From positions 1 to 17,828 of the forward strand of contig JAMIIV010000099.1 of NCBI GenBank assembly GCA_035913415.1: 17,828 nucleotides of DNA, given 5' to 3'. The number at the start of each line of letters is the position of its first letter. Position 1 is the stretch's first letter. The position numbers were made by a program, and so were the translations under genes. The notes under the pieces were generated by a model, which had not been told where the DNA came from, did not search any database, and saw nothing but the letters and a program-made list of their open reading frames with translations. Origin of the DNA: UBA5070 sp035913415. GTDB taxonomy: Bacteria; Fibrobacterota; Fibrobacteria; UBA5070. Below, one piece after another: positions 9,101 to 15,731 of the stretch.

Positions 9101-9196
9101 CTTGTCCCATTCGGCGTTCGTCCCCACGGTCCAACCGCTTTGAGCAAGCATGTCCTGGAGGTGGGACTCGAAGGCTTTTTCGGTGGTCTGGCTCAT
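6101..9196 (-). CDS. hsdR: Type I restriction endonuclease, motor and nuclease subunit HsdR
   Basis: This 1031-residue protein is the translocating and cutting subunit of the HsdR2M2S complex. The nuclease motif is visible as VDMVL with Asp137 and IELKNP with Glu151 and Lys153 (PD-(D/E)xK type). The superfamily 2 helicase follows: Walker A HSAGSGKT (about 312-319), DEAH box IVDEAH (441-446), motif III FTATP (501-505), and motifs V/VI NKYQTGFDQP to QTLSRLNR (694-728). A helical C-terminal region of about 300 residues should contact HsdM. All key residues are present and the length is normal. The ATG at 9196 has GGAG twelve bases upstream, a weakly placed site. It is the last gene of the locus and is separated from hsdS by 147 bases holding a strong hairpin, so it may have separate expression. 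Confidence 0.96.
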   Translation of the reverse strand: MSQTTEKAFESHLQDMLAQSGWTVGTNAEWDKERALFPARVYAYLEATQPKLWDEMSVLHGGQLRSMLLEALVKELDIKGSLHVLRHGFKFYGKLFRIATFKPAHALSPDVMEMYGKNQLTITRQVACHPGDHSTVDMVLAVNGLPVATIELKNPGTHQTWRHAVRQYQTDRDPRAPLFEFKKRALVHFAIDPDEVHMTTRLARDKTFFLPFNRGSHPGQIQCGAGNPQHESGYRTGYFWQETLRRDSFLDILGHFLFVEKDERKVDDGRGGKKLVTTEKLVFPRYHQLDAVRTLIATARTEGAGHNYLIQHSAGSGKTNSISWLSHRLASLHDGQDRKVFDCVVVITDRKVLDKQLQDAIYQIEHAQGVVKAIDQDSRQLAEALIDGTKIVVTTLFKFPFVLRGLLHAAGAENQDKATDEEKAQAREWQAKIAARRYAVIVDEAHSSQTGDTARELKLILGADAQAATVGNGEDELDWEDRLNQIMASRLKQSNLSFFAFTATPKGKTLELFGRPGSTGKPEAIHTYSMRQAIQEGFILDVLRNYTTYSTWFKFVKLVESDPDLPKKKGAKALAKFKELHPANIEQKTEVMVEHFRDHIRHRLDGRGKAMVVTTSRIQAVKYKLAFERYIAENGYTDVRTLVAFSGTIKDPETSLEYTEPGMNTDVVSGKPIAESQLPERFGSSDYQVLLVANKYQTGFDQPLLCAMYVDKRLDGVQAVQTLSRLNRKIAGKEEPFVLDFVNKPDDIYKAFKPYYDSTSLQEEANLDMLPGMKYELDQMQIYHESEIDAFARIFYRQPDKQNPADHAHMQRYLQPAVDRFKVMEESERAGFRNKLGGYVRMYSFLSQILPYTDRDLEKLYSFGKLLLPHLPTDRDNTVIKIANEVELQYYRLQSVFSGRIGLEAGEPEGVSSPTEVGSGKVKEESAPLSEIIQTLNERFGTAFTEEDRLFFDQIKTKAAGNSQVIQIAMANPLDKFQMGIRKLVEDLMIQRMEENDKIVTRYMDENDSFQRAAFPILSREIYQAIRGETG

Positions 9197-9231
9197 GCCG
9201 ATTGGGGACTCCAGGTTTAATTAGCGGGACG

Positions 9232-9267
9232 CCTTAGTTAAAGGAAACCGATTTCCCTTAACTAAGG
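9232..9267. repeat. 16-bp stem hairpin in the hsdS-hsdR gap
   Basis: The left arm CCTTAGTTAAAGGAAA (9232-9247) and right arm TTTCCCTTAACTAAGG (9252-9267) pair with a single mismatch around a CCGA loop. The element is AT-rich in GC-rich surroundings and lies 36 bases upstream of the hsdR start. On neither strand is it followed by a clear T-run, so it is a poor classical terminator. It may be an attenuator or RNA-processing signal that sets HsdR amount relative to HsdM/HsdS, a binding site, or a small mobile remnant. Confidence 0.7.
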
Positions 9268-9343
9268 AAGAGGCTTAGGGAACGATCGAAGGCATAGGTT
9301 CGCCCTCGTGGTGGCCCGATCCCGGTGTGAAAGCTCTCCAACT

Positions 9344-10726
9344 TCATGCGGCTTCACGGACATCGATCTTGCCGGTGACCGCCGCGGTGATGAGGGCTTG
9401 GCGGTATTCTGTGAGCTCTTGAATCGCACTTTCAACTTTTTCCAAAAGTGCATCAACAAAATTCGATTCCTTTCTAAGGAAGCTGACGATCACAGATTGT
9501 TCGCTTTGTGGCGGCGTGGGCACCAACATCCTTCCCAGTATAGTTGGATTCAAATTTAGCATTGTTGTGCCGACAGCATTCAATTCAAGTAAGGAGCTAA
9601 AGCCCTTGCTACGGACAACGAGAGCATAGTATTCAACATCGCAAGCATTTGCATTCAGCCTCACGACCATCGAACCCGTTCCACAAAGCCAACCAATTTG
9701 ATGTGACTGCACAACGGCACATCTCCCTATTTCGCCGCGACGCGCAAAGACTAGGTCGCCATAAGAAAGCTTGTATCTCGATAATCGCTCCGCAGTCTCC
9801 GGTGTCACGGTGTTTTTGCTATCCGACAGAATATTTCCATCAATCATGTGAACCGGATTTATCAGCGGAATCTCATCTTCGACATAGTCAGTTTGATGAA
9901 GCTGCGTACCAAAAGGGCCAGTCTGAATTGATTGCGCCAGCCTCGCAAGAGGTAAAACTTGCCATCGTTCCGGGATCTGGCCAAGCCACTCCACGCCAGA
10001 GTCCTTCATTTTGGGGTAAGGGTCCAGACCTACAGCCAATGCAGCCTCGGGCGGCAAACCTTGGGTGACGGTGCGGGCGATCAAGGCACTGCGCTTTTCC
10101 TTGAGCTTTTCGATCAACTCCCGCTTCTTGGCAATCAGCTCGTCGATCTTGGCTGTCTTGGCGTCCAGAAACCGAGCGATGGCTTGTTGCTCTTCCAGAG
10201 TTGGAACTGGAATCCAAGCATCGCCAATCGAAGACTTCGGCAATCCATATCGAGTCACACCACTAGCAGCGACACGAAATTGTTGATTCACTGCAGTAGA
10301 CTGAAATAATCTAAGGAGATACTCGCCATCAACCTGCGTACGTTTTGGGCGGACGATTGCAAGATGATATCCACAGACAAGATCTGGAGCAGTTTCGACC
10401 ACCATCGCGGGGACCGCAATATCCCTCCAGTCCTCAGAATCTTTTGTCACTATCACATCAAGAGGCTGCAATCCGAACTTGCGTATTTCATCTGGAGTTG
10501 CGGTCGTTTCCATCAGCCCCATATCAGGAGTGATGTAATCGTTATAGTAGACATCCGTATAATTGCACAGCCGAACAGGAACTTCATCCTCTGCGGGAAT
10601 TTTATCCACGTTGCTAACAAAATACGTAGAAAGGAATTTCAGCTTCTTGGGAGTCCATCCGTTCGGAATCGCCCCCAGCCACTCAACTCCACTATCCTTG
10701 TACTCGGGATACGCGGGATACTTCAC
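9344..10726 (-). CDS. hsdS: Type I restriction-modification specificity subunit HsdS
   Basis: HsdS chooses the DNA target of the methylase and nuclease. The 460-residue protein has two target-recognition domains (about 20-180 and 250-405), each followed by a helical conserved spacer (LEEQQAIARFLDAKTAKIDELIAKK; QSEQSVIVSFLRKESNFVDALLEKV). The two halves start with near-identical KDSGVEWLGAIPNGW (10-24) and KDSGVEWLGQIPERW (241-255). The start is the GTG at 10726, in a GTGA overlap with the rhuM stop, giving the usual MKYPAYPEYKDSGVEWLG opening; the longer frame to 10849 is unlikely. The recognition-domain DNA is visibly richer in A/T than the conserved spacers, as expected from exchange of recognition domains between strains. 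The bipartite target cannot be read from the sequence. Confidence 0.95.
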   Translation of the reverse strand: MKYPAYPEYKDSGVEWLGAIPNGWTPKKLKFLSTYFVSNVDKIPAEDEVPVRLCNYTDVYYNDYITPDMGLMETTATPDEIRKFGLQPLDVIVTKDSEDWRDIAVPAMVVETAPDLVCGYHLAIVRPKRTQVDGEYLLRLFQSTAVNQQFRVAASGVTRYGLPKSSIGDAWIPVPTLEEQQAIARFLDAKTAKIDELIAKKRELIEKLKEKRSALIARTVTQGLPPEAALAVGLDPYPKMKDSGVEWLGQIPERWQVLPLARLAQSIQTGPFGTQLHQTDYVEDEIPLINPVHMIDGNILSDSKNTVTPETAERLSRYKLSYGDLVFARRGEIGRCAVVQSHQIGWLCGTGSMVVRLNANACDVEYYALVVRSKGFSSLLELNAVGTTMLNLNPTILGRMLVPTPPQSEQSVIVSFLRKESNFVDALLEKVESAIQELTEYRQALITAAVTGKIDVREAA

Positions 10727-11739
10727 CCTGCCCCCCCCTTCCCGCCTGCCTTCAAGCTCTTCTCCAACGTCTCCAGCTCCTGCAAATCCTGGGTGTCGGC
10801 ATCGATCGCCGCTTGAGCCCGGCGCTTGGCGTCGAAGGCCTCGAAGCATTCATGGGCGATGCCTGTCATGGCGGAATGACTCATCCGTCCCGGCCCTTGC
10901 AAGACGGGGCGGTCGTTGAAGGCCAAGAGTCGATCGATATTGGAGCGCCAGTAGTCCAGGGAGAGTTGCTGCCGATCCTTCACCCGCAGTTCGGCCTGCT
11001 CCAGGAAAATCACAACCAGACGGTTCAGGGAATCGAGCTCGTCGGCGGTCAGGTAGTTCTTGGCGATCACCACGTCGCTCTTGCGTACACGGGTTCCCGC
11101 GAAACTCTGCAGGGCCATGTTGGGCGCTTCGGGATCGGCGCGGGCCACCACCAGTTCGGCGGCGGTCTTGGTCGTGACGGCGTACAGCAGCTTGTTCTGG
11201 ACCTCGGCGAAGAACAACTGCGACTGCTGTTCGTTGTCGTGGTAGTCGACGCTCAGGGCGAACAGGTCGCGCACCTTCTGGTAGAACCGCTTCTCGGAGG
11301 CCCGGATCTCGCGGATGCGCGCCAGGAGCTCGTCGAAATGGTCCCAGGTTCCAGGGTTCTTGAGGCGCTCGTCGTCCATCACGAAGCCCTTGACCAGGTA
11401 CTCTGCCAGGTGGCGCGTGGCCCACTGTCGGAACTGGGTACCCCGAGGTGAACGCACCCGGTACCCCACCGCGAGGATCATCTCCAACCGATAGAGCTTC
11501 AGCTGGCGCTTCACCTCGCGCGCGCCCTCGGTTCGAACTTGTAAGTCTTCTTTACAAGTTGCTTCCGGCACCAGCTCCGACTCGTCGTACACCGTGCGGA
11601 TGTGCTGGGTGATGGCTTGCGGGGTGACCTGGAACAGCTCCGCGATCTCGGCCTGGCTCAGCCAGACACTCCCCTCTTCGGCCCGCAGCTGGATCTGGGC
11701 CTTTCCATCTTCGGTCTGGTACAGGACGATCCCGCTCAT
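10723..11739 (-). CDS. RhuM-family protein within the type I restriction operon
   Basis: The 338-residue product begins MSGIVLYQTEDGKAQIQLR and continues with VWLSQAEIAELFQVTPQAITQHI (about 25-47), a winged-helix/HTH-like segment. LYRLEMILAVGYRVRSPRGTQFRQWA (about 82-107) is diagnostic of the RhuM (Virulence_RhuM) family. These proteins often sit between hsdM and hsdS, but their biochemical role is not established. The N-terminal half probably binds DNA. The start at 11739 is chosen because it overlaps the stop of the preceding gene as ATGA and gives the family's usual N-terminus; an ATG eight codons upstream is an alternative. The gene ends with KGGAG encoded over a run of eight G just before the hsdS start, with a GTGA overlap. 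Confidence 0.9.
   Translation of the reverse strand: MSGIVLYQTEDGKAQIQLRAEEGSVWLSQAEIAELFQVTPQAITQHIRTVYDESELVPEATCKEDLQVRTEGAREVKRQLKLYRLEMILAVGYRVRSPRGTQFRQWATRHLAEYLVKGFVMDDERLKNPGTWDHFDELLARIREIRASEKRFYQKVRDLFALSVDYHDNEQQSQLFFAEVQNKLLYAVTTKTAAELVVARADPEAPNMALQSFAGTRVRKSDVVIAKNYLTADELDSLNRLVVIFLEQAELRVKDRQQLSLDYWRSNIDRLLAFNDRPVLQGPGRMSHSAMTGIAHECFEAFDAKRRAQAAIDADTQDLQELETLEKSLKAGGKGGAG
10731..10738 (-). repeat. G8 homopolymer at the rhuM/hsdS junction, candidate slippage site
   Basis: The minus strand has eight G in a row ending seven bases before the hsdS GTG codon and inside the last codons of rhuM. One extra G would move the rhuM frame into the hsdS frame, which is open through the tract, and would join the two proteins. 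The tract may also act as part of the purine-rich ribosome-binding region for hsdS. Confidence 0.6.
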
Positions 11740-12113
11740 CTGGCGGGAGCTTGGAACAGCCATCCACGAACTTCTGCGATGGACCGGAGAGCTTTCGCCT
11801 TTTTGCCGACTGACTTCGGATCAAGATTCCCGAAATCGATCGAGCAGTGCTCCGGGTGTGGGGCTCCATCCTCGATGACAGGAAGCCCTTCTCCAGTGCA
11901 CTCGGCGTGAGCTACGGCTTGGACGCCCACCGAAGCACACGCGGGATTAGCGACGAATCGCTGCCAAGCGGAATCCGAGCGAATATCATCGCCGTTATCG
12001 ACCGAAAGGAGGCCATTGTCCTTCGGGAAGGGGCAAAAGGCTTGAGAAGTGACTCGACCTTGCTGTACGAAGGACGGATGGATTTGGCGTAGCAACAAGG
12101 TCGCGGGCGTCAT
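11736..12113 (-). CDS. Gene Y: small conserved-looking protein of unknown function in the restriction operon
   Basis: The 125-residue protein (MTPATLLLRQIHPSFVQQGRV at its start) contains RVTSQAFCPFPKDNGLLSVDNGD (20-42), SVGVQAVAHAEC (61-72) and PHPEHCSIDFGNL (85-97). It ends in a helix with KKAKALRSIAEVRGWLF. The pattern fits members I recall of an unnamed family encoded next to genes like X, but I know no function. No catalytic motif, signal peptide or membrane segment is visible; three Cys and several His (H12, H69, H86, H89) could bind metal. The ATG overlaps the stop of gene X as ATGA and its own stop overlaps rhuM as ATGA, so X, Y and rhuM should be translated in step. Confidence 0.85.
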   Translation of the reverse strand: MTPATLLLRQIHPSFVQQGRVTSQAFCPFPKDNGLLSVDNGDDIRSDSAWQRFVANPACASVGVQAVAHAECTGEGLPVIEDGAPHPEHCSIDFGNLDPKSVGKKAKALRSIAEVRGWLFQAPAR

Positions 12114-13222
12114 GCGTCGACTCCCACCATTTCACGAAGCTTTACGTTGAGGCGCTCCCATCCACTCCCGTCCTCGTCCGAAAGATCCACCTCTAATTCG
12201 TCGCAACGGTTGCTGCCAAGCTCCAGCGCTTGGAATTCAGCCCGCATGGAGGGCAAGCTGATTTCCAGGGTGACCTCCCACTTGCCTAAGGTCCACTCCG
12301 CTTGAATGCCTCCGTCAGGTGTTGGATAGAGATGCGGAAGAGGGAGTTCAGGGGAATATCGTTCGTCGAATGCTTGTGCCAATTTGGGAAGAGCTTCGCG
12401 ATCCGGCGCTGATCCGATTCCGTCCAACCAGCCATCCTGGAGCAACAGAATCTCATCGAGTCGGGTCTCGATGTCCAGCGGATCCAAGGCGGCGATCCGC
12501 TCGATGGATTCGAAACTCTTGGGGCGATTGGAGCGGTCGTAGCGGACCACACCCTGTATCGCGACCAGGGCTCCCTTGCGGTAGTCGTTGAACGCTTCCA
12601 AGACTGTCCTGAGATGAGGCTCCAGAAGTGGTGCTTTCAACTTCGCGCCATTGCGAAGCTCCAGCTCGAAGCTGTGGTCGGCCTGATCCATCTCGGGAAT
12701 GCGACCTTTCATCGTCCTGTCCTCGGTCCACTCTTCGGCCTGCGAGGCTTGCAGCAGAACTCTTCGAGTTTCCAGGGTGAGCGTACTGACCTCGCCGTTG
12801 GCGCGTGAAAATTCCATCCGCTCGCCCTTGCGCAGACCTCGACCAAATCGATCGAAGTAGCGCAACAGGTCTTGGGGCAAAGTTGGCGATCGGCCTTCTT
12901 CCGCCGCGGAGATCGTCTCGACGATCTGTTCCTTTGCTTGAGCGAAGTACTTCGCCTCGGCGGGTGCAAGCAACGCGGAAAATGCCAGAGCGATGACCGG
13001 CCGGACACTGCCATCCCGGATCTCGGTGAGATGAAGCTCAAGTCCTTTCGTGAAGCCCTTGGGCGCTCTGGATCTAAGGGGATTGGCAGACAAGTACTGC
13101 CGCTTGGCCACCTCGATCACCATTTCTTCGAGGGCGGCGAAGTCCTTCAGGATTTCCAATGGAAGCGAGTGCTCATCGAATCGAGCCCCGACGAGTCGAG
13201 GTTCCAGAAACTCTTGATTCAT
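12110..13222 (-). CDS. Gene X: conserved-looking protein of unknown function, partner of gene Y
   Basis: The 370-residue protein has an excellent ribosome-binding site (GGAGGAG five bases before the ATG). Residues 1-115 are mostly helical (SLPLEILKDFAALEEMVIEVAK; YFAQAKEQIVETISAAEEG). Residues 136-245 look beta-rich and repeat-like (SFELELRNGAKLKAPLLEPHLRTVLEAFNDY then ALVAIQGVVRYDR). Residues 250-325 carry LLLQDGWLDG, the most motif-like segment LPLPHLYPTPDGGIQAEW (293-310) and WEVTLEISL. I recognise the general pattern as a family of hypothetical proteins but know no function. No nuclease, ATPase or protease motif is clear. It lies 103 bases downstream of hsdM in the same direction and overlaps gene Y by four bases, which argues for a two-gene cassette inside the restriction operon. 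Confidence 0.88.
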   Translation of the reverse strand: MNQEFLEPRLVGARFDEHSLPLEILKDFAALEEMVIEVAKRQYLSANPLRSRAPKGFTKGLELHLTEIRDGSVRPVIALAFSALLAPAEAKYFAQAKEQIVETISAAEEGRSPTLPQDLLRYFDRFGRGLRKGERMEFSRANGEVSTLTLETRRVLLQASQAEEWTEDRTMKGRIPEMDQADHSFELELRNGAKLKAPLLEPHLRTVLEAFNDYRKGALVAIQGVVRYDRSNRPKSFESIERIAALDPLDIETRLDEILLLQDGWLDGIGSAPDREALPKLAQAFDERYSPELPLPHLYPTPDGGIQAEWTLGKWEVTLEISLPSMRAEFQALELGSNRCDELEVDLSDEDGSGWERLNVKLREMVGVDA

Positions 13223-13325
13223 ACCACTCCTCCACGCAGACGCCGCGCGAAACTGATTGCGATTAAGAATGTCGAAATCACTGGCGAATCGAACATCTCC
13301 ATCGGTCTACGATCGAGATTCCCGC

Positions 13326-15527
13326 TCACGCGGTGACCTCGCCCAGCAGCCGCACGATGTCGCTTTCCAGCGCCTTGATCTCGGCCTCGATCACCGCCAG
13401 GTCCCGCGGGGCTTCGTAGCGGTAGAAGTGGCGGTTCAGCGGGATCTCGTAGCCCACCTTGGTCTTGGTGTGATCGATCCAGGCATCGGGAACATGCGGG
13501 AGCACCTCGCGCTCGAAGTAGGTCTGGATGCTCTCCTTGAGAGGCACGTTCTCGGTGTCGCGCAGATCAGCGTCGGGTTCGGCCTCACCGTCGCGATTGC
13601 GGCAGATCTGGGCGTGTTCGTCGCGCTCCCCGAGGGCGTTCACGACAGCCTTCAGCTCGGCACTGGAAAGCCGCACCTCGCGTTCGCGGTCGATGGGCTT
13701 GAGTCGTTCCAGGAAGGTCTTGCGATCATCGATGACTTCGGAATGGCGCTTGCCGAATTCCGTCAAGAGGTCGCGGATGGTCTGTTGGCGACGCTCTCCC
13801 TCGGCGACTTCCGCGAGCCGCGCCGTCTCGTCCTTCTTGGTGCTGGAGGCCAGGTTGCGGAATCCCGATTCTCCGTCCAGGCGGGCGATGCGCTCGGGGG
13901 TGGCGTGGAAGTTCAGGCGCAAGGGGCGCTCCACCGTGATCTTGTGGTATCCGAAATCCTCGTTGTCGAAGACGCGGCTCACCACGAGTTCCTTCCAGGT
14001 CTGGCCCGCCGGGGCAGGGGCCGACGGAGCCGAAGACTCGACCGAAGCGATCTTGCCGTCCTTGTCGAACAACACCCAACGCGCGGTGCCGTCCTCGAAT
14101 TGTCCGTGCAGGCGCGTGAGGTCTCCCAGGAAGTCGGGATCGTTGGGCGTCTCGGAATCGGTGGGATCGGCGATGCGGCGGCGCTTGTTCCCCAGGCTCT
14201 TCTTCATGGGAACCCAGTGGTTGCGCCCGTCGATCAGCTGCACCTTGCCCTTGCGGCGCGGCTCCTTGCGATTGGTGAGCACCCAGACGTAGGTGCCGAT
14301 CCCGGTGTTGTAGAAGAGCTGTTCGGGCAAGGCCACGATGGCTTCCAACCAGTCGTTCTCGATGATCCAACGACGGATCTCGGATTCTCCGCCGCCGGCG
14401 TCGCCGGTGAACAAGGGGGATCCGTTGAACACGATGCCGATGCGACTGCCGCCGTCCTTGGCGGGGCGCATCTTGTCGATCATGTGCTGAAGGAACAACA
14501 ACGCGCCGTCGTTGATGCGCGGTGTTCCAGCCCCGAAGCGGCCGCTGTAGCCCAGGTTGGCGCGTTCGTTCTCGATCACGCGCTGCTGCTGCTTCCACTC
14601 CACGCCAAACGGGGGATTGGCCAGCATGTAGTCGAAAGTGCGCTTGTCGCCCTGCTCGTCGCGCAGGTGGGCGTCGCGCGTGAAGGTGTCGCCCAACGCG
14701 ATCTGGTCGGCGTCCTCGCCCTTGATGAGCATGTCGGAGCGGCACACCGCCCAGGCTTCATCGTTCAGATCCTGTCCGTACAGCAGAGGCTTGGCCTCGC
14801 TGTTGAGCTCGCGGATGTAGTGGTCGGCCACCGACAGCATGCCGCCGGTCCCGCAGGCGGGATCGTAGATGGTCTTGACCACGTGGCTGCGGCGCAGGTC
14901 CTCTTCCGGCGAGAGAAGCAGGTTCACGATGAGCTTGATGACTTCGCGCGGGGTGAAGTGCTCTCCCGCCTCCTCGTTGGACTGCTCGGCGCCGATGCGG
15001 ATCAGCTCCTCGAACACGTAGCCCATCTGCATGGCCGCGGCGTCGGGTGCGAGGTCGGCGAAACCCAGATCGAACGAGGCGAACTTCTGGACCACCTGGA
15101 ACAGCAGGTTCTTCTCGGCCATCTTCACGATCTGCTGGTCGAACGAGAACCGCTCCATGATGGCGCGCACGTTCGGCGAGAAGGCGTTGATGTAGCTGAT
15201 CAGGTTGGGGGAAAGGTTGTTCGGGTCGTCCAGGAGCGAATTCCGGCCCGGTGCCGAAGGCGCGAAGTCAAGGCGCGACAGGTTGTAGAAAGGATACCCC
15301 GTGACCGCCTGCATCTTGCTGCGGATGATCGATTCGGGCTTGGCCTTGAACTCGTTGTAGGTGGCCAGCGCCTCCTTCTTGGTGGGCGCGAGCAGGCAGT
15401 CGAAACGGCGCAGCACCGTGAGAGGCAGGATGACCTTGCGGTACTCGTTGCGCTTGTAGGGTCCGCGCAGGAGGTTACAGATGCTCCAGATGTCCTTGGC
15501 GATCTGGCGGTGGGTTTCGGTCGACAT
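13326..15527 (-). CDS. hsdM: Type I restriction-modification DNA methyltransferase subunit HsdM
   Basis: HsdM makes N6-methyladenine at the target chosen by HsdS. The ATG at 15527 has GGAG five bases upstream and gives MSTETHRQIAKDIWSI, so it is preferred to an ATG 11 codons earlier that lacks a site. The 733-residue protein shows an N-terminal helical domain, HFTPREV (190-196), the S-adenosylmethionine motif DPACGTGGM (222-230), GQDLN (251-255) and the catalytic NPPF (304-307). The roughly 200-residue C-terminal extension (from about 530) makes it longer than the classical 500-residue subunits and ends in a helical tail of the type that contacts HsdS. It is the first gene of the locus. Unlike in compact hsdMS operons, three genes separate it from hsdS. 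Confidence 0.96.
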   Translation of the reverse strand: MSTETHRQIAKDIWSICNLLRGPYKRNEYRKVILPLTVLRRFDCLLAPTKKEALATYNEFKAKPESIIRSKMQAVTGYPFYNLSRLDFAPSAPGRNSLLDDPNNLSPNLISYINAFSPNVRAIMERFSFDQQIVKMAEKNLLFQVVQKFASFDLGFADLAPDAAAMQMGYVFEELIRIGAEQSNEEAGEHFTPREVIKLIVNLLLSPEEDLRRSHVVKTIYDPACGTGGMLSVADHYIRELNSEAKPLLYGQDLNDEAWAVCRSDMLIKGEDADQIALGDTFTRDAHLRDEQGDKRTFDYMLANPPFGVEWKQQQRVIENERANLGYSGRFGAGTPRINDGALLFLQHMIDKMRPAKDGGSRIGIVFNGSPLFTGDAGGGESEIRRWIIENDWLEAIVALPEQLFYNTGIGTYVWVLTNRKEPRRKGKVQLIDGRNHWVPMKKSLGNKRRRIADPTDSETPNDPDFLGDLTRLHGQFEDGTARWVLFDKDGKIASVESSAPSAPAPAGQTWKELVVSRVFDNEDFGYHKITVERPLRLNFHATPERIARLDGESGFRNLASSTKKDETARLAEVAEGERRQQTIRDLLTEFGKRHSEVIDDRKTFLERLKPIDREREVRLSSAELKAVVNALGERDEHAQICRNRDGEAEPDADLRDTENVPLKESIQTYFEREVLPHVPDAWIDHTKTKVGYEIPLNRHFYRYEAPRDLAVIEAEIKALESDIVRLLGEVTA

Positions 15528-15560
15528 CGGCTCTCCGAGGGAAGTTCGGGGCGCCTCCAT

Positions 15561-15731
15561 ACCGCAGGTTCGGTGATCTCTCCGGGGCGGAACGGAGGTG
15601 AGATGCGAAGAGGGTTCGCAGTCTCGCCCAGTTCCAGGAAGTTAGCTCGGAGCCAGCCGCTTGTGCGCGGCTCCTGCGAATGCGGGACACCTGCACAAAG
15701 GTGCCATTGACGGAGGTCGGTCTCTTACTCT
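15561..15731. promoter_or_regulatory. hsdM leader region with two hairpins having complementary loops
   Basis: This gap lies between the cyclase stop and hsdM and should hold the hsdM promoter. Stem AGCCGC/GCGGCT (15655-15660 and 15667-15672) encloses the loop TTGTGC. Stem CACCT/AGGTG (15688-15692 and 15699-15703) encloses the loop GCACAA, the exact reverse complement of the first loop. The two could form kissing loops in RNA. No T-run follows on the minus strand, so these are not standard terminators. No clear promoter boxes were identified. Confidence 0.45.

Noticed and set aside
6770..9220. Long plus-strand open frame (816 codons) opposite hsdR
   Set aside because: It is antisense to a certain hsdR with all motifs intact; its translation is rich in His, Leu, Val and Gly without domain signals, as expected from a GC-rich antisense frame.
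13257..15710. Long plus-strand open frame (817 codons) opposite hsdM
   Set aside because: It is antisense to the full-length methylase, shows no recognisable motif and has the same biased composition as other antisense frames here.
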